Made by a program: the position numbers and the translations under genes
Source of the DNA: Thermoactinospora rubra
Lineage (GTDB): Bacteria; Actinomycetota; Actinomycetes; Streptosporangiales; Streptosporangiaceae
Assembly (NCBI RefSeq): GCF_002093975.1
Contig: NZ_MSZZ01000025.1
Location: 62,001-126,000 of the forward strand
DNA: 64,000 nt
Direction of reading: 5' to 3'
The notes under the pieces: model-generated
Told to the model about the DNA's origin: nothing
Seen by the model: only the letters and a program-made list of their open reading frames with translations
The model's database searches: none
Shown here: piece after piece, positions 1-7,763 of the stretch
Position numbering within the stretch: position 1 is the first letter of the stretch
How the letters are laid out: every line of letters begins with the position of its first letter

Positions 1-421
1 CGGCGTTCACCAGGGCGGCGTCGGACAGGGCCACAGGCAGCGTGGCGACGACGTTGATCGTGCCGACCCTGATGGGCCGCAGTTCGGCGTCGGCGCTGCC
101 CGGCGAGGCGGCGGCCCACGTGGGGACGCGCAGCCCGACGGTCGCGACCGCCTCCACGCCGCCGTCGCGGGCGCGGACGTACCGGGAGACGTAGGCGGCC
201 GTCATCATGCCCACCCCGCGCCCGGCGGGCGCCAGGGAGCGCAGGTGCTCGGCCGGGTCCATGCGCGAGTACCCGGCCGCCACCTGGGCGTTGACCACCC
301 AGCCGACCGGCCCGATGCCGCCGCCGAGCAGCGCCGAGGAGATCGCCCGGTGGCCGGGGCCGAACTCCCACAGCAGCGTCCCGAGCCTGACTCCGTCCTC
401 GACCCGGTACGACAGGATCAT
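1..421 (-). CDS. cbiZ: Adenosylcobinamide amidohydrolase CbiZ (3' end outside window)
   Basis: CbiZ removes the aminopropanol side chain of adenosylcobinamide to give adenosylcobyric acid, letting the cell salvage incomplete corrinoids. About 140 N-terminal residues are visible; the C-terminus lies beyond the left edge. Family features are GVGMMTAAYV near residue 75, VEAVATVGLRVPTWAA, GTINVVATLP and SDAALVNA. The ATG overlaps the stop of the upstream ABC ATPase gene by four bases (ATGA), so it is the last visible gene of the btuFCD operon and probably translationally coupled. The context (B12 importer, cobalamin riboswitch) supports the salvage role. Confidence 0.88.
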   Translation of the reverse strand, partial: MILSYRVEDGVRLGTLLWEFGPGHRAISSALLGGGIGPVGWVVNAQVAAGYSRMDPAEHLRSLAPAGRGVGMMTAAYVSRYVRARDGGVEAVATVGLRVPTWAAASPGSADAELRPIRVGTINVVATLPVALSDAALVNA

Positions 422-1191
422 GGCCCTCCCCTGACGAGATGGACGACGGGCCGCCCGTCCGGCCCGGGCTCGATCTTGACATGCGCGCCGAAGTGCCGCC
501 CGACCACGGCCTCGGTGAGCACCTGGGCGGGCGTTCCCGAGGCGGCCACGCGGCCGCGGGACAGCAGCAGGAGCGAGTCGGCGTACTGCGCGGCCAGCGA
601 CAGGTCGTGCAGGGTGGACACGACCGTGAGCCCGTCGGCGATCCTGAGCCGGTCGACCAGGTCGAGCACCTGCTGCTGGTGGCCCAGGTCCAGGGCGGTC
701 GTCGGCTCGTCCAGCAGCAGCACCGGCGCCTGCTGGGCCAGCGCCCTGGCCAGCACGACGCGCTGCCGCTCGCCGCCCGACAGGTGGTCCAGGGACCGGC
801 CGGCCAGCTCGGTCAGGTCCAGCCGCGCCAGGACCCCCTCGGTGACCGCCCGGTCGTGCCTGCTCTCCCGGCCCAGGTAGGGGATGTACGGCGTGCGCCC
901 CAGCAGGGCGTAGTCGAAGACCGTCATGTCGGGCGGGAGCAGGGGCGTCTGGGGCGCGTAGGCGACGAGGCGGGCCCGCTGGCGGGGGCGCAGGCGCTCC
1001 AGGGGGTGCCCGTCGAGCGTGACCGTGCCGCGGTGCCCGGCCAGGCCCATGAGGGCGCGCAGCAGGGTCGACTTGCCCGCGCCGTTGGGGCCGATCACGG
1101 CCAGCCACTCGCCTCGCCGTACGTGCAGGGACACGTCATGGAGCACCTCGGCCCGGCCGAGGCGGACCGACAGGCCCTCGGCGGCGATCAC
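418..1191 (-). CDS. btuD: Cobalamin ABC transporter ATP-binding protein (BtuD type)
   Basis: Cytoplasmic nucleotide-binding subunit powering corrinoid import. The 257 residues show Walker A GPNGAGKST near residue 35, Q-loop YAPQTP, ABC signature LSGGERQRV, Walker B VLLLDEPTT and the H-loop STLHD. Length is normal for the FecE/BtuD family. Its start overlaps the stop of the permease gene by four bases, and its own stop overlaps cbiZ by four. The sequence alone would also fit a haem or siderophore ATPase. The upstream cobalamin riboswitch and downstream cbiZ point to B12 or cobinamide. Confidence 0.9.
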   Translation of the reverse strand: MIAAEGLSVRLGRAEVLHDVSLHVRRGEWLAVIGPNGAGKSTLLRALMGLAGHRGTVTLDGHPLERLRPRQRARLVAYAPQTPLLPPDMTVFDYALLGRTPYIPYLGRESRHDRAVTEGVLARLDLTELAGRSLDHLSGGERQRVVLARALAQQAPVLLLDEPTTALDLGHQQQVLDLVDRLRIADGLTVVSTLHDLSLAAQYADSLLLLSRGRVAASGTPAQVLTEAVVGRHFGAHVKIEPGPDGRPVVHLVRGGP

Positions 1192-2210
1192 GTGGCCGCC
1201 TTCCGCGTCATGCGGAGCACCGCGACGAAGAACGGCGCGCCCACGAACATGGTGACCACGCCGATGGGCAGCTCGGCGGGGGCCATCACGGTGCGGGCCA
1301 GCAGGTCGCCCAGCACGAGGAAGGCGGCTCCCACCACCAGCGACAGGGGCAGGACCACGCGGTAGGAGCCGCCGAAGATCCGCCGCACGATGTGGGGGAC
1401 GACGATGCCGACGAAGCCGATGAGCCCGCTGACGGCCACGGCGGCGGCGGTGGCGAGGGAGGCGGCCAGCAGCACGGCGAGGCGCACGCGGGCGGCCCTG
1501 ATCCCCAGGCTGGCGGCCTCGTCGTCGCCCACCGACAGCACGTCCAGCATCCGGCCGTGCGCGAGCATCGCGGTCACCGACACCACGGCGTACGGCAGGA
1601 CGAGGAAGAACTGGTCCCAGCCGCCGCCCACGTCGCCGAGGATCCAGGAGTAGATCTTCTGCAGCTGTTCGACCTCCAGCTGCTGGACGAAGGTCTGCAC
1701 GGCGGTGAGGAAGGAGGTCACGGCCACCCCGGCGAGCACGAGCGTGGCGGTGCCGCCCGCGCGCCCCGCGGTGTTGCCGAGGGCGTAGGCGAGCATGACG
1801 CCGCCGACCGCGCCGACGAAGGCGGCCACGGGGATGCTCGTGGCCAGGCCGGGGAGGGCGACGATCACGACGGTGACCGCCAGGCCGGCGCCTGCCGCGG
1901 CGCCCAGCAGGTAGGGGTCGGCGAGGGGGTTGCGGAACACGCCCTGGTAACCGGCTCCGGCGACCGCGAGCAGCCCGCCCACGGTCGCGGCGACGAGCAC
2001 GCGGGGCAGGCGCAGGTCGGCCAGCAGGGCCTGCTCGACGGCGGCCAGGCCGGAGTCGACCTCCACGAGCGGGAGCCAGTCGAGCGCCTGGAGGACGGCC
2101 TGCCGCGGGGAGATGTCGGCGGCGCCGCCCAGCAGCCCGGCGAGCATCGACGCGAGCAGCAGGCCGGCCGCCGCCGCGACCAGGAGCGGCCTCGCCTTGC
2201 CCGCCCTCAC
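1188..2210 (-). CDS. btuC: Cobalamin ABC transporter permease (BtuC/FecCD family)
   Basis: Integral membrane permease that passes corrinoid from BtuF across the cytoplasmic membrane. The 340 residues are mostly hydrophobic with the family's repeated helices. FecCD hallmarks are the NPLADPYLLG-type motif near residue 94, GLIGFVGIVVPHIVR and a C-terminal ELPIGVVTMFVGAP segment. Translation starts at GTG 2210, 16 bases after btuF, with a good GGGAGG ribosome site. It overlaps the ATPase gene by ATGA. It would act as a homodimer, as no second permease gene is present in this operon. Confidence 0.92.
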   Translation of the reverse strand: MRAGKARPLLVAAAAGLLLASMLAGLLGGAADISPRQAVLQALDWLPLVEVDSGLAAVEQALLADLRLPRVLVAATVGGLLAVAGAGYQGVFRNPLADPYLLGAAAGAGLAVTVVIVALPGLATSIPVAAFVGAVGGVMLAYALGNTAGRAGGTATLVLAGVAVTSFLTAVQTFVQQLEVEQLQKIYSWILGDVGGGWDQFFLVLPYAVVSVTAMLAHGRMLDVLSVGDDEAASLGIRAARVRLAVLLAASLATAAAVAVSGLIGFVGIVVPHIVRRIFGGSYRVVLPLSLVVGAAFLVLGDLLARTVMAPAELPIGVVTMFVGAPFFVAVLRMTRKAAT

Positions 2211-2226
2211 GCCGCCCTCCCGGCGC

Positions 2227-3177
2227 TCACTGGGCGGCCTTGGCGACCGCCTCGGAGACCGTCCTGGCGAGGTCGACGACGCGCGGCCCCCAGCGGGAGG
2301 CGATGTCGTCGTCCAGCTGGACCACCCGGTCGTTCTTGATCGCCGACAGGTTCTTCCAGCCGGGCCGCTTGGCCAGCGTCTCCTTGCTCTGCTGGCAGCA
2401 CTTCACGTCGGCCAGGAAGATCAGGTCGGGGTCGGCCTGCACGACGAACTCCGGCGACAGCTTGGGGTAGCCGCCGGCCGCGTCGGGCGCCTTGTCGGCG
2501 ATGTTGACCAGCCCGAACAGCGAGTAGATCTGCCCGATGAAGGTCTTGGACGTCGCGGCGAACGGCGTCTGGTCCAGCTCGTGGTAGTAGGTCAGCCCCT
2601 TGCCCTTGGGGGCCGCGGCGGCCAGCCGTTCCAGCTCGCTCTTCATGGACGCGACGAGCTCGTCGGCCTTGGCCTTGTTGCCGGTGGCCGCCCCGAGGTC
2701 GGCGATCTCGTCGTAGGCCTCCTCCAGCTTCGTGGCGGCCGGCTCGAGCAGGACGGGCACGTTGAGCTTGCCCAGCTCGGCGACGACGTTGTCGGTGTCG
2801 TTGGCCACGATCACCAGGTCGGGCTTGTGCGCGGCGATCGCCTCGACGTTGGGCTTGAAGCCCGACAGGTCGGTCTTGGGGGCCTGCGGCGGGTGGTTCG
2901 ACTGGTCGTCCGCGGCCACGACCTGGGCGCCCGCGCCGATGGCGAAGAGCGTCTCGGTGGCGGTGGGCGACAGCGACACCACGCGCTCGGGCTTCTTGGC
3001 GATGGTCACCGGGCCGTTGCCGGCCTGGACCGTGACGGGGAACGCCCCGGCGGCCGGGGCGGCGGAGGCGGACGCGCTGGAGGTGGCGGAGGTGGCGGGC
3101 GTGCCCTGCTGACCGCATCCGGCCAGCGCGAGGACACCCAGCGCGACACCGGCGAAGGCCTTGGCTACGGGCCTCAC
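2227..3177 (-). CDS. btuF: Cobalamin-binding lipoprotein (BtuF type)
   Basis: Extracytoplasmic receptor delivering corrinoid to the permease. The 316 residues start at GTG 3177 behind an AAAGGA site. A lipoprotein signal ends in lipobox LALAGC, followed by an alanine/serine-rich linker. The helical-backbone binding fold of cluster A-III receptors follows, with KPERVVSLSPTATETLFAIG near residue 62. It is the first gene of the operon, preceded by a cobalamin riboswitch, so expression should fall when adenosylcobalamin is plentiful. The fold alone cannot tell B12 from haem or siderophore; the riboswitch gives the assignment. Confidence 0.92.
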   Translation of the reverse strand: MRPVAKAFAGVALGVLALAGCGQQGTPATSATSSASASAAPAAGAFPVTVQAGNGPVTIAKKPERVVSLSPTATETLFAIGAGAQVVAADDQSNHPPQAPKTDLSGFKPNVEAIAAHKPDLVIVANDTDNVVAELGKLNVPVLLEPAATKLEEAYDEIADLGAATGNKAKADELVASMKSELERLAAAAPKGKGLTYYHELDQTPFAATSKTFIGQIYSLFGLVNIADKAPDAAGGYPKLSPEFVVQADPDLIFLADVKCCQQSKETLAKRPGWKNLSAIKNDRVVQLDDDIASRWGPRVVDLARTVSEAVAKAAQ

Positions 3178-3204
3178 GTTTGAGTCCTTTCGCTGCTGGA
3201 ACCG

Positions 3205-3340
3205 AGAGACCCGCGTTGGAGCGACGGATCACCCTTTTCCACGAGGGTTGATGGCGTCAGCGCAGAGGCAGGCGACCTGGCTATGACAGTTGCGGGACAG
3301 CGCCGGACTCGCACCGGACTTCGCTGCGCACTGCGCGTCG
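3205..3340 (-). promoter_or_regulatory. Cobalamin riboswitch
   Basis: On the minus strand the btuF leader carries the conserved cobalamin aptamer core. It has GGTGCGAGTCCGGCG (complement of 3301-3315), CCCGCAACTGT (complement of 3286-3296) and a B12 box AGCCAGGTCGCCTGCC (complement of 3267-3282). Downstream, 3231-3248 forms an ACCCT/AGGGT hairpin that could be the P13 kissing-loop partner, followed by the btuF ribosome site. No U-tract terminator is evident, so translational control is more likely. Exact ends are approximate. Confidence 0.9.
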
Positions 3341-3370
3341 GACAAACGCTATCAATTCTCCGGAACGGCC

Positions 3371-4255
3371 CTACGTCAAGAGCTGCCTCTCCGCCTCGGC
3401 GATGATCTCCTGCAGGCGCAGCCCGTGGGCGGCGTCGAGGGGATGGCCGCCGCCCTGCCGCACCGTCCTGGCGAACTCCTCGGCCACGGCGGCCAGCGGC
3501 CGGCCGCCGATCTCGCCGAACACCGCCGTGCCGCCGCGCCCGAAGACGGCCACCTCGCGCCGGTAGGCGGCGGAGGCCTGGCACAGGGACGCCTCGCTGA
3601 CCGCGCCGCCCTCGTGCTCCAGCAGCAGGCCGGTCCAGCGCAGCGGGTCGCCGTGCGCCCGGACGCCCACGACGCGGCCGAGCGCGGCGTCGAGCAGGTC
3701 GACGATGTGCGGCCCGACGTCCAGCAGCGCCCCGCGCTCCAGCCGCCACGGCGAGGAGTAGCGGCCGCCCAGCAGGGCGTCGGACACGGCCACGGCGTGG
3801 CCGCCGAAGGGCTCGATCTCGGCCGCCCTGGCCAGGAAGTCGCGCGCCGCGTCGGTGTAGCGGAGGGTGAGCAGCATCTGGGAGGGCACCCCCGTCTCCG
3901 CCACCGTCTCGGCCAGCCGCCGGGCGCCCTCCAGCGAGTCGGCCAGCGGCTTTTCCAGCAGCAGCGCCTTGCCCGCCTTGGCGGCCTGGACCGCCAGCTC
4001 GGCCTGCACGCCGGGCGGCACGCAGAAGGCGACGGCCTCGCAGGCGTCGAACAGCTCCTCCAGCCGCTCGAAGACCGGGGCGCCCAGCCGGGCCGCGGCC
4101 TCGGGGCGGCGTGCCCACACCCCGGCCAGCCGGGTGTGCGGTCCCGCCGCCAGCATGGGCGCGTGCGCCGTCTCGGCCCAGGGCCCCGCACCTACCAAAC
4201 CCACAGAAATCGGCTCCACGGCAGTGTTCACGGCAGTTGAGTATGGCCTACTCAT
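3371..4255 (-). CDS. Gfo/Idh/MocA family oxidoreductase
   Basis: Predicted NAD(P)-dependent oxidoreductase acting on an unknown sugar-like substrate. The 294 residues start with a Rossmann segment (VGLVGAGPWAETAHAPML near residue 18) and keep the EKPLA motif near residue 100, whose Lys is catalytic in the family. At 294 residues it is shorter than typical 330-380 residue members. The ATG at 4255 lies inside a 17-bp palindrome found again at 30334-30350. In-frame GTG codons at 4231 or 4219 may therefore be the real start, giving 286 or 282 residues. It is divergent from the following membrane-protein pair. Confidence 0.75.
   Translation of the reverse strand: MSRPYSTAVNTAVEPISVGLVGAGPWAETAHAPMLAAGPHTRLAGVWARRPEAAARLGAPVFERLEELFDACEAVAFCVPPGVQAELAVQAAKAGKALLLEKPLADSLEGARRLAETVAETGVPSQMLLTLRYTDAARDFLARAAEIEPFGGHAVAVSDALLGGRYSSPWRLERGALLDVGPHIVDLLDAALGRVVGVRAHGDPLRWTGLLLEHEGGAVSEASLCQASAAYRREVAVFGRGGTAVFGEIGGRPLAAVAEEFARTVRQGGGHPLDAAHGLRLQEIIAEAERQLLT
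4238..4254. promoter_or_regulatory. TGAGTA-N5-TACTCA palindrome, copy 1
   Basis: The 17-bp inverted repeat TGAGTA-tggcc-TACTCA lies between divergent genes. A near-identical copy sits at 30334-30350, again in a divergent intergenic region and again preceded by T and followed by TG. It looks like a dimeric regulator's operator; the binding protein is not identifiable here. Confidence 0.55.
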
Positions 4256-4344
4256 GTGCGGCGCCCGCGACCGGCCGACCCTGGTCCCATGACGAGTATC
4301 GACACGACCCCCGCTCGGGTGTCGACACGTTCGCCCGCAACTTC

Positions 4345-4938
4345 ATGGTGGCCGCCGCCTTCGCCGGACCCGCGGTCATGGCCGTGGCCCTGATGACCAG
4401 CCCGCTTCCCACCACCACGGAAGGCGAGGCCTACGTCCGCGCCTTCGCCGCCAACCTCGACGCCTACGCCTGGTCGTCGTGGGTCTTCCTGGCCGCCTTC
4501 CCGCTCATCCTCGCCGGGCTCCTGGCCGCGGCCAGGGTCGCCCGGCAGGGCAAGCCCGTGCTGGGCCTGGTCGGCTTGGTCCTGGCCTTCCTCATGATGA
4601 TCCCGTCGGCCAGCATCGACGACACGCTGTACTCCGCGCTCAAGAGCGGCGTGGACGTCGCGACGGCCACGAAGATGTACTCCACACCGGCGCCCACCGC
4701 CATCGTGGGCGAACTGTTCCCCCTCGCCCTCATCGGCTTCCTGCTCATCGGCGTGGCCGCCCTGCTCGGCAAGACCGCGCCCACCTGGGGGGCGATCGCC
4801 CTCATCGTGGGCCCGATCCTCGTCCCGATCCCCTGGATCACCGGCATGTCGACCGTCGTGGCCGGGGCCGCGTGGCTGGTCATGGCCGCCGGGCTGGGCG
4901 GCGTGGCGCTCGGGCTGCTCCGCCGTACGGGATCATGA
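4345..4938 (+). CDS. Hypothetical membrane protein, 5' end possibly frameshifted
   Basis: I do not recognise a named family. From ATG 4345 the protein has about 197 residues with several hydrophobic segments. They are an N-terminal one (AAAFAGPAVMAVAL), FLAAFPLILAGLLAAA, VLGLVGLVLAFLMMIP, ELFPLALIGFLLIGVAALL and a C-terminal pair. The frame is open further upstream, but that would cover the divergent oxidoreductase. A more natural start, ATG 4289 (MTSIDTTPARV), is in another frame; one base change near 4310-4320 would join it to GVDTFARNFMVAA. The stop overlaps the next gene by ATGA, so the two are coupled. Confidence 0.65.
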   Translation: MVAAAFAGPAVMAVALMTSPLPTTTEGEAYVRAFAANLDAYAWSSWVFLAAFPLILAGLLAAARVARQGKPVLGLVGLVLAFLMMIPSASIDDTLYSALKSGVDVATATKMYSTPAPTAIVGELFPLALIGFLLIGVAALLGKTAPTWGAIALIVGPILVPIPWITGMSTVVAGAAWLVMAAGLGGVALGLLRRTGS

Positions 4939-5591
4939 AGATCGCGCGGTACGGGCCGGCGGCGCTGATGGTGATCGCGCCGCTCAGCCTGGCCCTGGGC
5001 GGGGTGCTGTTCCCCTACCCGACGATCCGGGGCCACGACCCGCAGGGGTACCTGGCCCTGGCGTGGTTCTCGCAGATCTGGCTGCTCACGCTGGCCCCGG
5101 CCGTCATCGGGGTCGGCGTGGTCGCCATGCGGGGCGCGCCGCTACTGGGCGCGCTGGGGCTGGTCCTGACGGTGCCCGGCACGCTGAACGCCGACGGCAA
5201 CCCCTACGACCTGGTCTACGCCGGGGTCCGGGAGGGCGTGCCGGTCGCGACGCTGGAGCGCATGATGGAACGGGTCTACGAGCTGCCGGCGTACTCGCCC
5301 GCTGGGGTCTGGCTGTACGGCGTGGCGTTCGGCGCCGGTGCCCTGCTGCTGGGCGTGGCGCTCCTGGTGGGCCGGTCGGCGCCGTGGTGGGCGGGGTTCG
5401 CCCTGGTGGCCTCGGCCGTGGTGGCGATGCTGGGCGCCTGGGTGGAGCTGCCCGACGTGGCCCGGCCGATCGGCTGGACGCTGGCCACGGCCGCCTTCGC
5501 CGGATGCGCGGTGTCCCTGGTGCGCCACCACCCCACGAGCGCGGCCCGGAGATCTTCACCCCCCACCGTGGAGGAGCCGAGCGGCGCCTAG
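4935..5591 (+). CDS. Hypothetical membrane protein
   Basis: A 218-residue integral membrane protein of unknown function. It starts at ATG 4935 inside the ATGA overlap with the preceding gene. Hydrophobic segments include an N-terminal one around residues 8-25, IWLLTLAPAVIGVGVVAM, LLGALGLVLTVPGTL, WLYGVAFGAGALLLGVALLV, WAGFALVASAVVAMLGA and a last one before a short basic tail. The central loop (GVREGVPVATLERMME) is similar in place and character to SGVDVATATKMYSTP in the neighbour. The two are probably diverged duplicates working as a pair. Confidence 0.7.
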   Translation: MKIARYGPAALMVIAPLSLALGGVLFPYPTIRGHDPQGYLALAWFSQIWLLTLAPAVIGVGVVAMRGAPLLGALGLVLTVPGTLNADGNPYDLVYAGVREGVPVATLERMMERVYELPAYSPAGVWLYGVAFGAGALLLGVALLVGRSAPWWAGFALVASAVVAMLGAWVELPDVARPIGWTLATAAFAGCAVSLVRHHPTSAARRSSPPTVEEPSGA

Positions 5592-5595
5592 TTGG

Positions 5596-6171
5596 ATGGT
5601 GCCCATGCAGGAGATGGTGTTGCTCAGGCACGGCGAGACGGAGTGGAGCAGGGACGGGCGGCACACCGGCCGCACCGACATGCCGCTCACCCCGCACGGG
5701 GAGGATCAGGCCCGCGCGCTGGCCCCGCTGGTCAAGGCTCGCGAGTTCGGCCTGGCGCTGGTCAGTCCCGCGCTGCGCGCCCGCCGTACCGCCGACCTGG
5801 CGGGCCTGTCCGGCTACGAGACCGACCCCGACATGTGGGAGTGGGACTACGGCGACTACGAGGGCGTCACCACGCCCCAGATCCGCCGCACGCGCCCGGG
5901 CTGGTACCTGTGGCGGGACGGGGTGCCCGGCGGCGAGAGCGCCGAGCAGGTGGGCGCGCGGGCGGACCGGGTGATCGCCAGGGCGCGCCGGGCGGAGGGC
6001 GCCGTCGCGCTGGTCGCGCACGGCCACTTCCTGCGCGTGCTGACCGCCCGCTGGCTGGGCCTGCCGCCCGCCGACGGCCGTTTCTTCCGGCTGGACACCG
6101 GCACCTGCTCGCGCCTGGGGTTCGAGCACGCCGAGCCGGTGGTGCTGACCTGGAACGCCCCCGTCAGCTAG
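5596..6171 (+). CDS. Histidine phosphatase family protein
   Basis: Predicted cytoplasmic phosphatase of the phosphoglycerate mutase-like superfamily, about 191 residues. The catalytic LLRHGETEWS motif lies near residue 9, with the phosphohistidine in RHG. A second conserved His sits in LVAHGHFLRVL near residue 138, and Arg pairs lie in SPALRARRTADLA. WEWDYGDYEGVTT is typical of the small acid-phosphatase/SixA-like branch. ATG 5596 and ATG 5605 are both possible starts, with no strong ribosome site at either. The substrate cannot be read from sequence. An alpha-ribazole phosphatase role is conceivable near the cobalamin genes but unsupported. Confidence 0.85.
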   Translation: MVPMQEMVLLRHGETEWSRDGRHTGRTDMPLTPHGEDQARALAPLVKAREFGLALVSPALRARRTADLAGLSGYETDPDMWEWDYGDYEGVTTPQIRRTRPGWYLWRDGVPGGESAEQVGARADRVIARARRAEGAVALVAHGHFLRVLTARWLGLPPADGRFFRLDTGTCSRLGFEHAEPVVLTWNAPVS

Positions 6172-6427
6172 GCACGAGGCGGCCCTCTGGGAAAGGCGCC
6201 GGCCCCCTTCCGGTGAGCCACTCCAGCACCTGGCGGTGGCCGCCGACGGCCTCCTCGAAGCGTCCCCAGTGCCAGTACCGCGGCTGGTCGCGCAGGCCCG
6301 TCACCCACGTGCGGTAGGCGACCGGCGCGTCCGCAGCCGCCACCCCGTAGGTGCGCACGACCACCTTGCCCCCCGGGGCGAGCAACACGTCGTCGGCGAT
6401 CGGATACAGCGTCATCTGGTCGAGCAT
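6164..6427 (-). CDS. Small hypothetical protein
   Basis: An 87-residue protein of unknown function that overlaps the end of the histidine phosphatase gene by eight bases in convergent orientation. It starts MLDQMTLYPIADDVLLAPG and is rich in Trp and Tyr (WVTGLRDQPRYWHWG), without signal peptide, membrane segment or cysteine motif. An internal ATG at 6415 is an alternative start. Its soluble composition with ordinary codon usage favours a real gene, but I cannot assign a function. Confidence 0.5.
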   Translation of the reverse strand: MLDQMTLYPIADDVLLAPGGKVVVRTYGVAAADAPVAYRTWVTGLRDQPRYWHWGRFEEAVGGHRQVLEWLTGRGPAPFPEGRLVPS

Positions 6428-6466
6428 GAGCCGATTGTGCCCAGGCCGTCCGCCCGCCCGGTTACG

Positions 6467-6503
6467 CCACCGGCGCGCCGGCGTTACGCGGGCGCGCCGG
6501 TGG
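6467..6503 (-). terminator. Hairpin terminator after the DUF397 gene
   Basis: A perfect 13-bp inverted repeat (CCACCGGCGCGCC at 6467-6479, complement at 6491-6503) with an 11-base loop lies 11 bases past the DUF397 stop. There is no U-tract, as is common for actinomycete terminators. Confidence 0.6.
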
Positions 6504-6514
6504 TTAACGATCGG

Positions 6515-6751
6515 TTACACCAGCAGGCCGTCGAACTCCCCGGCCTTGACCCCGAGCACCAGCGCCCGGATCTCCTCCCGGGTGTAGATCAGGGCGGGCC
6601 CGTCCGGGAAGCGCGAGTTGCGCACCGCGACGGCCCCGCCGGGGAGCTCGGCGAGCTCCACGCAGTTGCCCTGCGAATTGCTGTAGCGGCTCTTGCGCCA
6701 GGCGACCTGGGACAGGTCGGCCGCGGGCATGCCGTTGTAGGTGTGCTCCAT
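6515..6751 (-). CDS. DUF397 domain-containing protein
   Basis: A 78-residue protein of the actinomycete DUF397 family. The N-terminal WRKSRYSNSQGNCVELAEL and C-terminal VAVRNSRFPDGPALIYT plus VKAGEFDGL blocks are diagnostic. These proteins usually sit beside WhiJ-type XRE regulators and are thought to act with them, possibly as antagonists, in developmental control. Here the gene starts one base after the stop of the XRE gene. The two are surely cotranscribed, and a hairpin terminator follows at 6467-6503. Confidence 0.9.
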   Translation of the reverse strand: MEHTYNGMPAADLSQVAWRKSRYSNSQGNCVELAELPGGAVAVRNSRFPDGPALIYTREEIRALVLGVKAGEFDGLLV

Positions 6752-7618
6752 CTACATCTTTCTGAGAAGACGGTCGATGAGCTCCACGGTGCCTCCCGGC
6801 GTGGTGCTCTCCACGCACAGCTGCTCCATGGCGGTGAGGTAGGGGTCTACCTCCTCGCGCTTGTCCAGGTACAGCGCACCCCAGAGCTGCTCGACGTACA
6901 CGACGTCCGACAGGTCGGACTCCGGAAACCGCAAGATGCTGAAGGCTCCGCCCTCCGCCGCGTGCGACCCGAACTTGAACGGCATCACCTGGATGGTGAT
7001 GTTGGGGAAGGTGGCCACGTGCAGGAGGTGCTGGAGCTGCTCGATCATGACCTCTCTCCCGCCGATGATCCTCCTGAGGGCGGCCTCGTCGATGACGGCC
7101 CACAGCCGCGGCCCGTCCTTCCTCGCGAAGCGCTGCTGTCTCTGCAGGCGCGTCTGCACGCGCTTTTCGATCTCCTCGGGAGTCGCGTCGGGGTTGCCGA
7201 GCTGGTAGATGGCTCTGGCGTAGTTCGCCGTCTGCAGCAGGCCGGGCACGAACTGCACCTCGTAGGTGCGGATCAGCGACGCCGCCTCCTCCAGGCCCAC
7301 GTAGGTGGTGAACCAGGACGGCAGGACGTCGGAGTACTTGTGCCACCACCCGGGGGTGTTGGCCTCGCGCACCATCTCCAGCAGGGCTCGACGCTCGGCG
7401 TCGTCGACGACGCCGTACAGCGTGAGAAGGTCCTCCACATCACGTGTCTTGAAGCCGACCCGGCCGAGCTCCATCCGGCTGATCTTGGACGCCGACGCCC
7501 GGATGTGGAACCCGGCCTCCTCGCGCTCCAGGCCCACCTTCTCGCGCAATCGGCGAAGGCTCGCCCCGAGCATGATGCGCCGAACGGTCGACCCTGAACC
7601 CGGCGGATCCATGGACAC
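6752..7618 (-). CDS. XRE-family regulator with DUF5753 domain (WhiJ-like)
   Basis: DNA-binding regulator of 288 residues. An N-terminal helix-turn-helix (LGASLRRLREKVGLERE through SASKISRMELGR, about residues 17-55) precedes a DUF5753 region. That region contains the family's IRTYEVQFVPGLLQTANYA stretch near residue 112 and a Q-rich helical segment. GTG 7618 sits six bases after a GAGGAG site; ATG 7612 is the alternative. It is cotranscribed with DUF397 and divergent from an anti-sigma-like ATPase, the usual WhiJ triad in Streptomyces and relatives. Confidence 0.9.
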   Translation of the reverse strand: MSMDPPGSGSTVRRIMLGASLRRLREKVGLEREEAGFHIRASASKISRMELGRVGFKTRDVEDLLTLYGVVDDAERRALLEMVREANTPGWWHKYSDVLPSWFTTYVGLEEAASLIRTYEVQFVPGLLQTANYARAIYQLGNPDATPEEIEKRVQTRLQRQQRFARKDGPRLWAVIDEAALRRIIGGREVMIEQLQHLLHVATFPNITIQVMPFKFGSHAAEGGAFSILRFPESDLSDVVYVEQLWGALYLDKREEVDPYLTAMEQLCVESTTPGGTVELIDRLLRKM

Positions 7619-7763
7619 GTGCTGCTCCTCGGTCGGTTTCTAGCTCATAGTGTGACAGTACTTTCCTTTCCCCCGGCATTACCCTTTCGAGGCAAACGCT
7701 AGCGGAAGGCGCATTCCGCTGCACGTGCATTTGACCTTGCACTTGCACGGACTTTTCCGCAGA

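Noticed and set aside
4111..4344. Long 5' extension of the membrane-protein frame
   Set aside because: It would lie antisense within the oxidoreductase gene and is rich in Pro/Arg/Ala without protein-like features.
5596..6171. Assigning the histidine phosphatase as alpha-ribazole phosphatase (CobC)
   Set aside because: No cobalamin-specific motif is visible, it is on the other strand from the B12 operon, and three unrelated genes lie between.
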